From contig JACKAT010000066.1 of assembly GCA_020634935.1 (NCBI GenBank), forward strand, positions 1-31,814: a stretch of DNA of 31,814 bases, given 5' to 3'. Origin of the DNA: Anaerolineales bacterium (GTDB taxonomy: Bacteria; Chloroflexota; Anaerolineae; 4572-78; J111). The position numbers were made by a program, and so were the translations under genes. This document shows positions 22,418 through 30,396 of this stretch, piece by piece. Positions within the stretch are counted from its first letter, which is position 1. Each line of letters begins with the position of its first letter. Below the pieces are notes generated by a model. It had not been told where the DNA came from. It was given only the letters and a program-made list of their open reading frames with translations, and searched no databases.

Positions 22418-22730
22418 AGGCTATTTGGGCCAAGTTGAATTTGATGATGAGGCCAGCATTTTTCACGGTGAGGTCGTCAATATTCGGGATATGATTACCT
22501 TTCAAGGTCAATCTGTGGCTGAATTACGACAGGCATTTGAAGAATCGGTGGAGGATTATTTAGAGTTTTGTGCTGAACGGGGAGAAGAAGCAGAGCAACC
22601 ATTTTCGGGCAGGTTTACCGTACAGTTGTCACCGGAAGCGCATCGGCGGGTAATTCTTGCCGCCACCAAAGCCGGGAAGCGGGTAGATAGTTGGGTAGCT
22701 GATGTCCTTGGGCAAGCGACACAAGGATAA
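22404..22730 (+). CDS. hicB: HicB-family antitoxin
   Basis: 108 aa (or 107 from the next ATG, 22407). The N-terminal half has the partial RNase-H-like fold of HicB: YKGYLGQVEFDDEASIFHGE, TFQGQSVAELRQAFEESVED. The C-terminal part (FTVQLSPEAHRRVILAATKA, then KRVDSWVADVL) is a ribbon-helix-helix DNA-binding domain. It neutralises HicA by direct binding and represses the operon. AGGAG (22390-22394) inside hicA serves as its ribosome-binding site. The toxin-first order with overlap is normal for hicAB. The antitoxin is intact, so even a weakened toxin gene would be controlled. Confidence 0.93.
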   Translation: MMEYKGYLGQVEFDDEASIFHGEVVNIRDMITFQGQSVAELRQAFEESVEDYLEFCAERGEEAEQPFSGRFTVQLSPEAHRRVILAATKAGKRVDSWVADVLGQATQG

Positions 22731-22832
22731 AAGCAGATAAGCCAGCCAATATACTGCCCAACTAATCATTTCGCGCGAATTAGTTCAGTCTAAATCAGAA
22801 ATAACGTTTAAACGAAACGTTGAAGACAAAAT

Positions 22833-22864
22833 GACCGAACTTACGAAAACCTGTTCGGTCTTTG
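22833..22864 (+). terminator. Terminator-like hairpin after hicB
   Basis: Stem GACCGAAC (22833-22840) / GTTCGGTC (22853-22860), loop of 12, then TTTG. Moderate intrinsic terminator about 100 nt past hicB. Confidence 0.6.
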
Positions 22865-22885
22865 TATAGCTACAGACGTATAAGG

Positions 22886-22948
22886 AAGCGACCAAGCTGG
22901 CTTTATCAAACAGAAGCGACGCCAGCTTGGTCGCTTTTGAATTTTTAT
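22886..22948 (+). terminator. Strong hairpin, probable terminator
   Basis: Perfect 16-bp stem AAGCGACCAAGCTGGC (22886-22901) / GCCAGCTTGGTCGCTT (22921-22936), loop of 19, followed by TTGAATTTTT. It may be a second terminator of hicAB or a dispersed palindrome; the length of the perfect stem exceeds what termination requires. Confidence 0.65.
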
Positions 22949-23003
22949 GAGGCGCGAGCCGGATTAGGCCAGCCGCTGGGCTGATTGTGCCGGGGGCGAC
23001 GCC

Positions 23004-23463
23004 GAATAAGTGAGGCAAACGGCGGAATGGGTGAGGCAAACGTCGGAATGGGTGAGGCAAACGGCGGAATGGGTGAGGCAAACCTCGGAATGGGTGAGGC
23101 AAACGGCGGATTAGGTGAGTCATTCTCACGAATATATAAGACAACCAACGGAAATATAAGACAACCCAACGGAGATGTGAGTCGACCCAACGGAGATATA
23201 AGACAGGCCAACGGCTTTATAAGAGTTCAAACGGTAATATAAGACAGCCCAACGGATATACAAGACAACTCAACGGAGATGTGAGTCAGCCCAACGAATA
23301 TATAAGACAACTCAACGAATATATGAGTCCGGCGGCGGATTAAGTGAGTGCCTGAAGGGGATATATGAGTCCGGCGGCGGATTAGGTGAGTGCCTGAAGG
23401 GGATATATGAGTCCGGCGGCGGATTAGGTGGCTGTCTGAAGGGAATAGGTGAGTCAGCCGGAA
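23004..23463. repeat. Tandem array of 22 units of 21 bp
   Basis: Almost every unit is exactly 21 bp (two are 20). Three subtypes occur in blocks. Units 1-5: GAATGGGTGAGGCAAACGGC plus one base, almost identical. Units 7-15: variants of GAATATATAAGACAACCAAC plus one base. Units 16-21: a higher-order 42-bp dimer present three times, at 23319, 23361 and 23403. The common skeleton is GA-TATRTRAG-C----AACG. Frames stay open because 21 is a multiple of three, yet the array is not convincing as protein. Length per unit equals two turns of B-DNA and the range of plasmid iterons. Function unknown. Confidence 0.92.
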
Positions 23464-23643
23464 GAGGATGACGGTCGTCCGTGGGATTAACTCAGCCGGT
23501 GAGGGGAAGGGGGCGGCGCGTTAGGTAGATGAGGAAAAGGGGGCGAAGTTACACCAATAAGTTTCTCGTAAATGTGGGATGTGTGACGTAGCCATCCTAC
23601 GTCCCCCCATATACCAGGTTAGACAAAGCTTCAAAATTTGAGC
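23464..23643. other. Spacer between the array and the SH3 lipoprotein gene
   Basis: A G-rich run continues from the array to about 23550. After that, GTGGGATGTGTGACGTAG and CATCCTACGTCCCCCC form an imperfect inverted pair (about 23574-23609), similar in sequence to the GACGTGGGA repeat at 21764. Possible transcription end for the minus-strand gene at 23644, though no clear U tract is seen. Confidence 0.45.
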
Positions 23644-25146
23644 TTAGTATACACGTTCTTTATGTACATCACCGGCAGCTACCGTAAACTCAAACGCTCT
23701 ATTCCCCTGACTATCGACAATATAATAACCACCACCGGGTGAATGAGCTTGCCAAGTGTAAGTGCCTGGATCGATGGCGACAGTATCAAAAACGTACTCA
23801 CGACTAGGTGGTTTAGCCGGTACTTGTAAAAAGTATGGTCCAATATCTATGTTCCAGTCTGTACCGGTGAAATTATAGAAAACAAATAAAGCTTTGCCGG
23901 GAGGAACCTCAAAACCGGACGAAGTGGTATCCTGAGAAGGTGCGGTGGTGGCAATAGGGGTAGAAGCGGGAGCACAAGATTGAAGTTGGTTTGGCTCTCT
24001 GATGATGATCTCCGGTCGCCCTTCATACGTTTCAACCAGACCACGTAGGATTACACATTTCCCTCCCAAGTTGGCCCAACTGTGATCAAATGATACGCCA
24101 TAGAACACCGTGTAGTCCGTTGTTGAAAAATTGATAAAAAAGGCTTCCTCTGAGTCATAGGTTGAGGCCACAACCCCCCAAATACATGTATTTTGACCGA
24201 TATACTCTTGCGCCTCAGCCCAAAAGGCGCATCCTTGAACTTTTGAGTAGACAGGAGGGGTAGGGGTTAACTCCACTTTTTGTTTTTCTTGGAGGCGTTC
24301 CAAAATACGGTCCACATCTATCTGCCCTGAAATGGTTGATGACGGCGTCGGCGTCGTAGTTTGGGCTACTTCCACATTTTGCAATGAGCCAAGTATTTGA
24401 GTGTATTCGGGAAGTCCTGAAATCCAACCCATATTCCCGCGATCATCAATAATTACTTGCAGCCAGTCACCTGTTGAATTAACTCCTACAACCGTGGCTA
24501 CATCATCAGCCGACAATTGATCGATGATGGTGTAATTTGTTCCCGGCCCTGATCGAACATTGAGAACCGGAACAACTACTTTTGCCAGGGTGCTATCTCC
24601 CCAATCGACATCGGATTGCATAATGTCGTAGATGCCAACTTCTCCCTTAGCAAGTTTTGCCAGATTACTTCGGCCCGTCACATATAGCGTGGCGGAACTA
24701 TCAGATGGGCCTGGAGAAATTACTTCAATTCTACTAAGCCCCCAGTCATCAGCCTCGCCTGCGTTAGAAATTATAGCCCCCGCTATAATCAGACTAGTGC
24801 CCAAATCCACAAACTCTTCAACGGGATCATCCCGTGCCGACGACACGGTGAAAATTAAATTTTTTCCATCTAAGCGTACCTCAAGGTCGTGTAAATATTT
24901 ATGCAGAGAGTCGTATTCCGGTTCCTCAGTCAAAAGCGCTAAAAAAGCGAGAACTTCTTGCTCTCGTTCTCCTGCTAGTGATACATTCGTTGGTTCCGGG
25001 GTTTTTGTCGCTGTAGCTTTTATCTTTGTAGCTTTTGCCTTCGTAGCTTGAACAGGTGAGTCTGCAATTGGGGTGCAATCACTGAGTAGCCCCATAGTAA
25101 AGATCATTAAGAAAATAAAAACGTTGAATTTGATCATTTTTGTCAT
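23644..25146 (-). CDS. Lipoprotein-like protein with SH3b and OB-fold-like domains
   Basis: 500 aa from the ATG at 25146; the TTG two codons upstream is too close to the AAGGA ribosome-binding site. The N-terminus is a signal peptide (KFNVFIFLMIFTMGLLSDC). The cysteine at 24 is a probable lipidation site, although aspartate just before it departs from the usual lipobox. A threonine/lysine-rich spacer (KATKIKATATKTPEPT) follows. A bacterial SH3 domain is at about 190-253 (LNVRSGPGTNYTIIDQL, GDWLQVIIDDRGNMGWISG). An OB-fold-like domain (about 303-393: AQEYIGQNTCIWGVVAS, CVILRGLVETYEGRPEI) comes next, and a C-terminal beta domain (YTWQAHSPGGGYYI) closes it. It should act on the outer cell surface, binding wall or other polymer. 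Own AT-rich upstream region; monocistronic. Confidence 0.82.
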   Translation of the reverse strand: MTKMIKFNVFIFLMIFTMGLLSDCTPIADSPVQATKAKATKIKATATKTPEPTNVSLAGEREQEVLAFLALLTEEPEYDSLHKYLHDLEVRLDGKNLIFTVSSARDDPVEEFVDLGTSLIIAGAIISNAGEADDWGLSRIEVISPGPSDSSATLYVTGRSNLAKLAKGEVGIYDIMQSDVDWGDSTLAKVVVPVLNVRSGPGTNYTIIDQLSADDVATVVGVNSTGDWLQVIIDDRGNMGWISGLPEYTQILGSLQNVEVAQTTTPTPSSTISGQIDVDRILERLQEKQKVELTPTPPVYSKVQGCAFWAEAQEYIGQNTCIWGVVASTYDSEEAFFINFSTTDYTVFYGVSFDHSWANLGGKCVILRGLVETYEGRPEIIIREPNQLQSCAPASTPIATTAPSQDTTSSGFEVPPGKALFVFYNFTGTDWNIDIGPYFLQVPAKPPSREYVFDTVAIDPGTYTWQAHSPGGGYYIVDSQGNRAFEFTVAAGDVHKERVY

Positions 25147-25152
25147 AATCAA

Positions 25153-25524
25153 GCATCCTTTTTCTGATATGACCGGGTCGACAAAATGCTTTTTAGATAA
25201 TTTTATTCTAACCTACTTTCCTTTTTCTTTGTAGGTACTTTCCTCCTTACTTTTAAGGGGACTTTTGGGCAAAGTTAGACTTATTCTAATTTCATGTCTT
25301 AATCCAACCTATGGTTCCTACTGTCGATACCCATTAGCCCCGATTGGCAAGTCCAACTGATTGCAGATTACCCATTGCGAGGTCAACGGAAACGTATATG
25401 CCCTTCGGCAATTCCAAATTTGGAACTGTCACCCGTACTCGAAATTGGCTTTGACACTGCGTTCAATTCTACTATAATGAGCGAAATCGTTCCCTAACGA
25501 TAACCATTCACCTGTGGGTAGCTC
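25153..25524. other. Divergent control region before the nucleoside operon
   Basis: No gene. The left part is an AT-rich leader for the minus-strand lipoprotein. The right part holds a perfect 14-bp palindrome TTCCAAATTTGGAA (25412-25425) ending 25 bp before the -35 of the operon promoter, a possible regulator site, then the promoter itself. Confidence 0.55.
25451..25478 (+). promoter_or_regulatory. Consensus sigma-70 promoter of the nucleoside operon
   Basis: -35 TTGACA (25451-25456), 16-bp spacer, -10 TATAAT (25473-25478), both boxes perfect. Expected start of transcription near 25485, 40 nt before the ribokinase ATG. The only strong promoter found before the six-gene set. Confidence 0.88.
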
Positions 25525-26442
25525 ATGACCATTCTCGTTTTCGGCAGCCTTAATATGGATTTGGTAGCCCGGACGCCGAGGCTGCCGGCTCCGGCGGAAA
25601 CCATCACCGGCCACGAATTTTTCACCGCGCCCGGCGGTAAAGGGGCCAACCAGGCCGTGGCCGCCGCTCGCTTGGGCGCGCCGACCAAGATGATCGGCCG
25701 GGTGGGCGGCGATGGCTTTGGCGAAGCCTTACGTCGCCAGTTGGCCGAAGCCCAAGTGGATATCACCCCCGTTGCCGTCGACCCCGAAGTTTCATCGGGC
25801 GTCGCCATTATTGCTGTAGATGATGCGGCGCAGAATAACATCATCATTGTGCCGGGGGCCAACGGGCGAGTCGGTCAGGCCGATTTGGACCGCTTGAGTG
25901 AGCATCTACCCCAAGCCAAGTTGCTCTTGCTCCAGTTGGAGGCGCCGCTGGCGGCCTCGCTGGCGGCGGCCAAACTGGCGCGACAACATAACGTGACTGT
26001 CATCCTCGATCCCGCCCCGGCGCAACTATTACCGGCCGACTTCTACCCGCTGATCGACATCATCACTCCCAATGAAGTTGAAGCCGGCCAACTGGTTGGC
26101 TTTCCCATAAAAACCCAAGACGACGCCCAGCGTGCCGCCCAACGGCTGCTGGCGCGAGGCGTTAAAACGGCGGTTATTAAGCTAGGTGCAGTGGGGGTGG
26201 TCTACGCCGCCGCCGAGTCTGCCGATTTTGTCCCGGCTTTTTCAGTGCAGGCGGTTGATACGGTCGCCGCCGGCGATGCCTTCAACGGCGGTCTGGCCGC
26301 CGGGTTGTATGAAGGGCTGGCTTTGCCGCAAGCAGTTCGCTGGGGCGCGGCGGCCGGCGCGCTGTCGGCGACCAAAGCCGGCGCCCAACCATCCATGCCT
26401 ACCCGCGCCGAATTCGATGCGTTCCTGGCCTCATCTCAATAA
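25525..26442 (+). CDS. rbsK: Ribokinase (PfkB family)
   Basis: 305 aa. Phosphorylates ribose at O5 with ATP. The start VFGSLNMDLV is typical (sugar-binding NxD). PfkB signature 1 is GGKGANQAVAAARLG (37-51). The nucleotide-side signature DTVAAGDAFNGGLAAGL holds catalytic Asp251. PNEVEAGQLVG in the middle is the expected NxxE motif. Length and motifs are those of a complete enzyme. Next to a nucleoside hydrolase, its role is clear: trapping the ribose released from nucleosides. Another PfkB sugar or nucleoside kinase is possible but less likely. No good ribosome-binding site is visible; GTGGGTAGCTC precedes the ATG. Confidence 0.92.
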   Translation: MTILVFGSLNMDLVARTPRLPAPAETITGHEFFTAPGGKGANQAVAAARLGAPTKMIGRVGGDGFGEALRRQLAEAQVDITPVAVDPEVSSGVAIIAVDDAAQNNIIIVPGANGRVGQADLDRLSEHLPQAKLLLLQLEAPLAASLAAAKLARQHNVTVILDPAPAQLLPADFYPLIDIITPNEVEAGQLVGFPIKTQDDAQRAAQRLLARGVKTAVIKLGAVGVVYAAAESADFVPAFSVQAVDTVAAGDAFNGGLAAGLYEGLALPQAVRWGAAAGALSATKAGAQPSMPTRAEFDAFLASSQ

Positions 26443-26451
26443 TGCAAGGTG

Positions 26452-26481
26452 GTGTAAGACAAACTTAAGTTTGTCTTACAC
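26452..26481. repeat. Perfect 30-bp palindrome
   Basis: Left half GTGTAAGACAAACTT (26452-26466), right half its exact complement (26467-26481), no spacer. It begins 10 bp after the ribokinase stop, 56 bp before the next start. It could form a cruciform, an mRNA hairpin, or a binding site for a dimeric regulator. There is no T tract after it, so it is not a standard terminator. Confidence 0.9.
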
Positions 26482-26537
26482 AAACCCGGCATTTTGTGAA
26501 GATACTATTTCGGAACCAAAATACCTGATGGAGACTC

Positions 26538-27488
26538 ATGAAACTGATCGTTGATACGGATGTAGGTATCGATGATGCTATCGCCTTATTAATGGTTCTG
26601 GCCCAGACCGATATTCGGCTGCTGGCGATTACCACGGTTGCCGGCAATGTTTCACTTGCTCAAGCCACCCAAAACATCAAAACCATTCTCGATATCGCTA
26701 ACGCGCCGGCAGTTCCTATTTATCAAGGTTGTGCCAGACCGCTTATGCGCTATGCGGCGCTGGATGCAATGGATGTTCACGGCGACGATGGTCTGGGCGG
26801 GGCGGGTCGAACCGACTCCCCGCGCCCGGTTAGCGATGAACCGGCCAGTTTAGCCTTGCTGCGGCTGGCTCGGCAGCACACCGGCCGGCTGACGCTGTTG
26901 ACCCTGGGGCCGCTAACCAATATTGCGCTGGCCATTCGGCTTGATCCCACCTTTCTAACCCATTTTGAGCGGATCGTGATGATGGCCGGAGCGGTTGACG
27001 TGCGCGGCAATACCTCGGCGGTGGCCGAGTTCAACATCGTGGTCGATCCGGAGGCGGCTCACATTGTTTTTGACGCGTGCCACCGCGCCGGGGTAACGGT
27101 TCAACTGATTTCCTGGGAGGCTACGCTGGCCCATCCTTTGACCCCAGAAGCGTGGGCGGATATCATTGCCGGCGACTCCCCGGTGGCGCGGTTGACGCAA
27201 ACCATGACCGATTTTCTCAATGAGCGCCGGGTCGAGTACAATGAACCCCACATTTTGTGGCCTGATCCGCTGGCAGCGGCGATCGTCTGCCGCCCGGAAA
27301 TTATTCTCAACCAAGAAGTGCGCTCGATTGCAATCGAGACCGGCCACACCCTGACCCGCGGCCAAACCGTAGTCGATTATCGTCACCGGCCGGACAAACT
27401 ACCTAATGCTCAGATTATCCGGGAAGTCGACGGCCAACAATTTCGTGACCTGCTTAGAATGGCTGTCCATCATTTCGGTGGCGCTTAA
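26538..27488 (+). CDS. Nucleoside hydrolase (inosine/uridine-preferring family)
   Basis: 316 aa. Splits the N-glycosidic bond of ribonucleosides to base and ribose. The calcium-binding motif DTDVGIDDA is at residues 6-14 (Asp8, Asp12 and Asp13). TLGPLTNIALAI and the family motif FNIVVDPEAA follow. Near the C-terminus EPHILWPDPLAAAIV carries the second calcium-binding aspartate. Complete length. Whether purine or pyrimidine nucleosides are preferred cannot be said. Between ribokinase and a nucleoside-type transporter, it supplies ribose to the first and takes imported nucleoside from the second. Cytosolic, as no signal peptide is present. Confidence 0.93.
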   Translation: MKLIVDTDVGIDDAIALLMVLAQTDIRLLAITTVAGNVSLAQATQNIKTILDIANAPAVPIYQGCARPLMRYAALDAMDVHGDDGLGGAGRTDSPRPVSDEPASLALLRLARQHTGRLTLLTLGPLTNIALAIRLDPTFLTHFERIVMMAGAVDVRGNTSAVAEFNIVVDPEAAHIVFDACHRAGVTVQLISWEATLAHPLTPEAWADIIAGDSPVARLTQTMTDFLNERRVEYNEPHILWPDPLAAAIVCRPEIILNQEVRSIAIETGHTLTRGQTVVDYRHRPDKLPNAQIIREVDGQQFRDLLRMAVHHFGGA

Positions 27489-27498
27489 TTTAACAGTA

Positions 27499-27519
27499 GA
27501 ACAAGTCGCTGACTTGTTC
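27499..27519. repeat. Short palindrome in the nucleoside operon
   Basis: GAACAAGTC (27499-27507) / GACTTGTTC (27511-27519) with a GCT loop. It follows the nucleoside hydrolase stop by 10 bp, at the same offset as the 30-bp palindrome after ribokinase. Confidence 0.7.
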
Positions 27520-27593
27520 CTCCCCGGATAAACCAGCGACCTGCCCTACAAAATCTATTTTTGTGTTTTGAGAAAGTCAGCGGGTAACACATC

Positions 27594-27623
27594 GGAGCAA
27601 CAAAGCTTGCTTTGTTATTCGCC
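27594..27623. repeat. CAAAG-CTTG-CTTTG hairpin before the BMP lipoprotein gene
   Basis: The core AACAAAG-CTTG-CTTTGTT (27599-27616) is perfect; the outer GGAGC/GCC arms have diverged. Same family as 9847-9904 and 28797-28830. It lies 40 bp before the start codon, in the leader of the next gene. Confidence 0.7.
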
Positions 27624-27663
27624 GATTAATGGTTGTTTTACAATTACATATAGGAGAAGAGAA

Positions 27664-28791
27664 ATGAAGCGAAATTTAGTTTTAATACTGCTGGTTCTGG
27701 TCACCGCCCTGGTTCTGGCCGCTTGTGGCGGCAGCGCGCCGGCCCCCACCAGCACCACCAGCAGCAGCAGTGCTGAACCAACCGAAGAAAGCGCCAGTTC
27801 CGCCACCGAGAACGACGCCGGTGAAGCGCCGCTGAAAGTAATCTTGTTTGTTAACGGTTTGCTGGGCGATAAATCCTTTTTCGATTCGGCTCAGCGCGGG
27901 GTCGATCGCGCGGTCAAAGATTTTGGGATTGAAGCTAAAACGATTGAAGCCGGTGATGACCAAACCCAGTGGGAGGCCGCGGTTATCGATACGCTCGAGA
28001 ATGAGGATTTCGATATTTTAATTGTCGGCACGTTTCAAATGATCGAGTATTTAGAGCGCTTCGCCCCGCAATATCCCGATAAGAAGTTTATCATTTACGA
28101 TGCGCCGGTTAATTATGAGAGCGGCTGCTGCGACAACGTTTATTCCGTAACCTATAAACAAAACGAAGGTTCCTATCTGGCTGGGGTGTATGCAGCGGCC
28201 ATGACCACCCAGGATATTGATGGCATGAACCCGGAGACGGTTATCGGGTCGATTGGCGGGCAAGAAATTCCGGTAATTCTCGATTTTATGGTGGGCTACG
28301 AACAAGGCGCTAAAGATACCAATCCGGATATTCAGATTATCCGCCAGTTTGCCAACAGTTGGGATGACCCGGCTAAAGGCAAGGAGTTAGCTAAAGCGCA
28401 GTACAGCCAGGGTGCGGATATCGTCTTCCAAATTGCAGCCGGCACCGGCCAAGGCGTTTTTGAAGCCGCCGCCGAAGACGGCCACTACGCCATCGGCGTC
28501 GACTCGGATCAGGCGCTCATTGTGGAAGACGCCGACCCCGATCAGGCCGCCCGAATTTTGACCTCCATGATGAAGAACGTCGATAACTCGCTGTACCGGG
28601 CTATCGATTTGCATTTGAAAGGTGAACTGCCTTACGGTCAAATCGAAGAGTTGGGTATTGCCGAAGGCGGCGTTGGCCTGGCCCGCAATAAATATTACGA
28701 TGAGCTGACGCCCGATGATGTCAAGACGTTGGTAGACGAGGCTGAGAAAAAGATTCTCGATGGTGAAATAAAGGTGGAAACGGGATTTTAG
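27664..28791 (+). CDS. BMP-family nucleoside ABC transporter substrate-binding lipoprotein
   Basis: 375 aa from the ATG at 27664, chosen because TAGGAGAAG stands just before it and because a lipoprotein signal follows at once (LVLILLVLVTALVLAAC, lipid Cys21). A glycine/serine/threonine-rich tether leads to the periplasmic-binding-type fold: LKVILFVNGLLGDKSFFDSA, DQTQWEAAVIDTLEN, VYSVTYKQNEGSYLAGVYAA. The last is the Bmp/Med family stretch that lines the nucleoside pocket. PDIQIIRQFANSWDDPAKGKE continues it. It would catch nucleosides outside the membrane and deliver them to the ABC permease encoded downstream. BmpA/PnrA and NupN-type proteins are the closest known roles. Confidence 0.93.
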   Translation: MKRNLVLILLVLVTALVLAACGGSAPAPTSTTSSSSAEPTEESASSATENDAGEAPLKVILFVNGLLGDKSFFDSAQRGVDRAVKDFGIEAKTIEAGDDQTQWEAAVIDTLENEDFDILIVGTFQMIEYLERFAPQYPDKKFIIYDAPVNYESGCCDNVYSVTYKQNEGSYLAGVYAAAMTTQDIDGMNPETVIGSIGGQEIPVILDFMVGYEQGAKDTNPDIQIIRQFANSWDDPAKGKELAKAQYSQGADIVFQIAAGTGQGVFEAAAEDGHYAIGVDSDQALIVEDADPDQAARILTSMMKNVDNSLYRAIDLHLKGELPYGQIEELGIAEGGVGLARNKYYDELTPDDVKTLVDEAEKKILDGEIKVETGF

Positions 28792-28796
28792 CGGAA

Positions 28797-28840
28797 TCAG
28801 GAGCGACAAAGCTTGCTTTGATGCTCCTGACTTTTTCTTT
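28797..28840 (+). terminator. Hairpin with T-rich tail between lipoprotein and ATPase genes
   Basis: Outer stem TCAGGAGC (28797-28804) / GCTCCTGA (28823-28830), inner stem CAAAG-CTTG-CTTTG, followed by CTTTTTCTTT. It is the third copy of the CAAAG-CTTG-CTTTG family. By position it could act as a leaky terminator or a 3' stabiliser, so that the binding protein is made in excess over the membrane parts, as is common in ABC operons. The ribosome-binding site AGGGGAG (28842-28848) comes right after it. Confidence 0.7.
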
Positions 28841-28851
28841 CAGGGGAGATC

Positions 28852-30396
28852 ATGCCCAACCTTATCGACATGCGCGATATCATCAAAGTGTACCCCAACG
28901 GCGTCGCCGCCAATCGGGATGTGAATTTCTCGGTGGAAAAAGGGGAAATTCACGCCCTGGTGGGCGAAAACGGAGCCGGAAAAAGCACATTGATGAAGAT
29001 TCTCTACGGTCTGGAGCAGCCGACCGGCGGGCAGATTTTTCTCAATGGTCGCGCCGTGACCATCTCCACCCCCCATCAAGCTATTGCTTTGGGCATCGGC
29101 ATGGTTCATCAAAACTTCATGCTGATCCCCTCTTTCACCATTGCCGAAAATGTAGTGCTGGGACAGGAGCCGATCAAAGGCCAATTGATCGATGCCGAAG
29201 CGGCGATTAACATCACCCGGCAATTAGCCCAAGAATACGGCCTCGAGGTCGATCCAACCGCCAAAGTGGAAGCCACGCCGGTGGGCATGCGCCAGCGCGT
29301 CGAAATTTTGAAAACCCTCTATCGCGGGGCCGACCTGCTGATCTTAGACGAACCCACCGCCGTGCTGACCCCCCAGGAAACCGATGACCTGTTCGACGCG
29401 GTGCGCCGGCTGGTCAGCCAGGGTAAAACCGTGATTTTTATCACCCACAAATTGATCGAGGTCAAAGAAATTTCCGACCGGGTGACGGTTATGCGCCACG
29501 GTGAAGTTACGGGCCGGGTCCAAACGGCGGAGGTCAGCGAAGAGGATATCGCCCGCATGATGGTGGGCCGGGATGTGCTGTTTCGGGTGGAGAAACCCCC
29601 GCAGCAGCGGGGGGAGGCGGCGGTTCGGGTTAGCGGGTTGAGTTATGTTTCTGTCACCGGACGCCCCCTGCTGCGGGATGTATCGTTCAACGTTTATCGC
29701 GGCGAAATTTTGGGGATTGCCGGCGTGGAGGGCAACGGCCAAACGCAGTTGGCCGAACTGCTCAGCGGTCTAGCCGCGCCCACTACCGGCGCAGCCACCA
29801 TCAACGGCCAATCGATTCTGGGGCGGGGGCCCCGTTACGTGCGTGAGGCCGGTGTGGCCCACATTCCGGAAGACCGGTTAACTAACGGCGTCGCTCTGGA
29901 AGCCAGTATCGCCGATAATTTGGTGGTCGATCGTTACTACCGGCCCCCGTTCACCCGCCGGGGGGCGATGAGCTTGCGCCAAATTCGCCAGCACGCCGAA
30001 AATCTGATGCAAAAGTTCGATATCCGCGCAGCCGGAGCCGGGGCGGCGATCGGTTCGCTGTCGGGCGGGAACATGCAGAAGGTGATTATCGCCAGGGAGT
30101 TTTCCGCCGATCCGGCTCTGCTGATCGCCGCTCAGCCGACGCGGGGCGTCGATATCGGCGCGAGTGAGTTTGTGCGCCGACAGTTAGTCGAGGCCCGTAA
30201 CGCCGGTAAAGCGGTGCTGCTCATCTCGGCCGATTTGGCCGAAGTGTTCAGCCTGGCCGATCGGATCGCTGTCATGTACAAGGGAGAAATTGTGGCTATT
30301 TTCCAAAATTCGCCCGATTTAACCGAAGAAGCATTGGGGCTTTACATGCTTGGACTTAAACGACAAACGCCGGCAGAAATTGAGTCGCAGCTATGA
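28852..30396 (+). CDS. Nucleoside ABC transporter, dual ATP-binding protein
   Basis: 514 aa with two nucleotide-binding domains, as in the Bmp/Yuf and ribose-type transporters. Domain 1 has Walker A GENGAGKST (38-46) and Walker B LLILDEPTAV (about 162-171). Its signature is replaced by GMRQRVEIL, typical of the family. Domain 2 has a modified Walker A, GVEGNGQTQ, a full signature LSGGNMQKV, and AAQPTRGVD in place of Walker B, also usual for this family. It powers the two permeases after it. The gene's stop overlaps the first permease start (ATGA). Confidence 0.95.
   Translation: MPNLIDMRDIIKVYPNGVAANRDVNFSVEKGEIHALVGENGAGKSTLMKILYGLEQPTGGQIFLNGRAVTISTPHQAIALGIGMVHQNFMLIPSFTIAENVVLGQEPIKGQLIDAEAAINITRQLAQEYGLEVDPTAKVEATPVGMRQRVEILKTLYRGADLLILDEPTAVLTPQETDDLFDAVRRLVSQGKTVIFITHKLIEVKEISDRVTVMRHGEVTGRVQTAEVSEEDIARMMVGRDVLFRVEKPPQQRGEAAVRVSGLSYVSVTGRPLLRDVSFNVYRGEILGIAGVEGNGQTQLAELLSGLAAPTTGAATINGQSILGRGPRYVREAGVAHIPEDRLTNGVALEASIADNLVVDRYYRPPFTRRGAMSLRQIRQHAENLMQKFDIRAAGAGAAIGSLSGGNMQKVIIAREFSADPALLIAAQPTRGVDIGASEFVRRQLVEARNAGKAVLLISADLAEVFSLADRIAVMYKGEIVAIFQNSPDLTEEALGLYMLGLKRQTPAEIESQL

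Larger units (their letters stand above)
22731..23003 (+). other. Hairpin-rich spacer after hicAB
   Basis: No gene. It contains two strong hairpins, listed separately, followed by a short GC-rich lead-in to the 21-bp repeat array. The minus-strand open frames here arise from the repeat. Confidence 0.6.

Noticed and set aside
22985..23242. Glycine-rich open frame across the 21-bp array (SEANGGMGEANVGMGEANGG)
   Set aside because: Open only because the unit length is a multiple of three; several frames are open at once, and the reading degenerates outside the first block.
23004..23463. CRISPR array
   Set aside because: Units are contiguous with no unique spacers, and no cas gene is seen.
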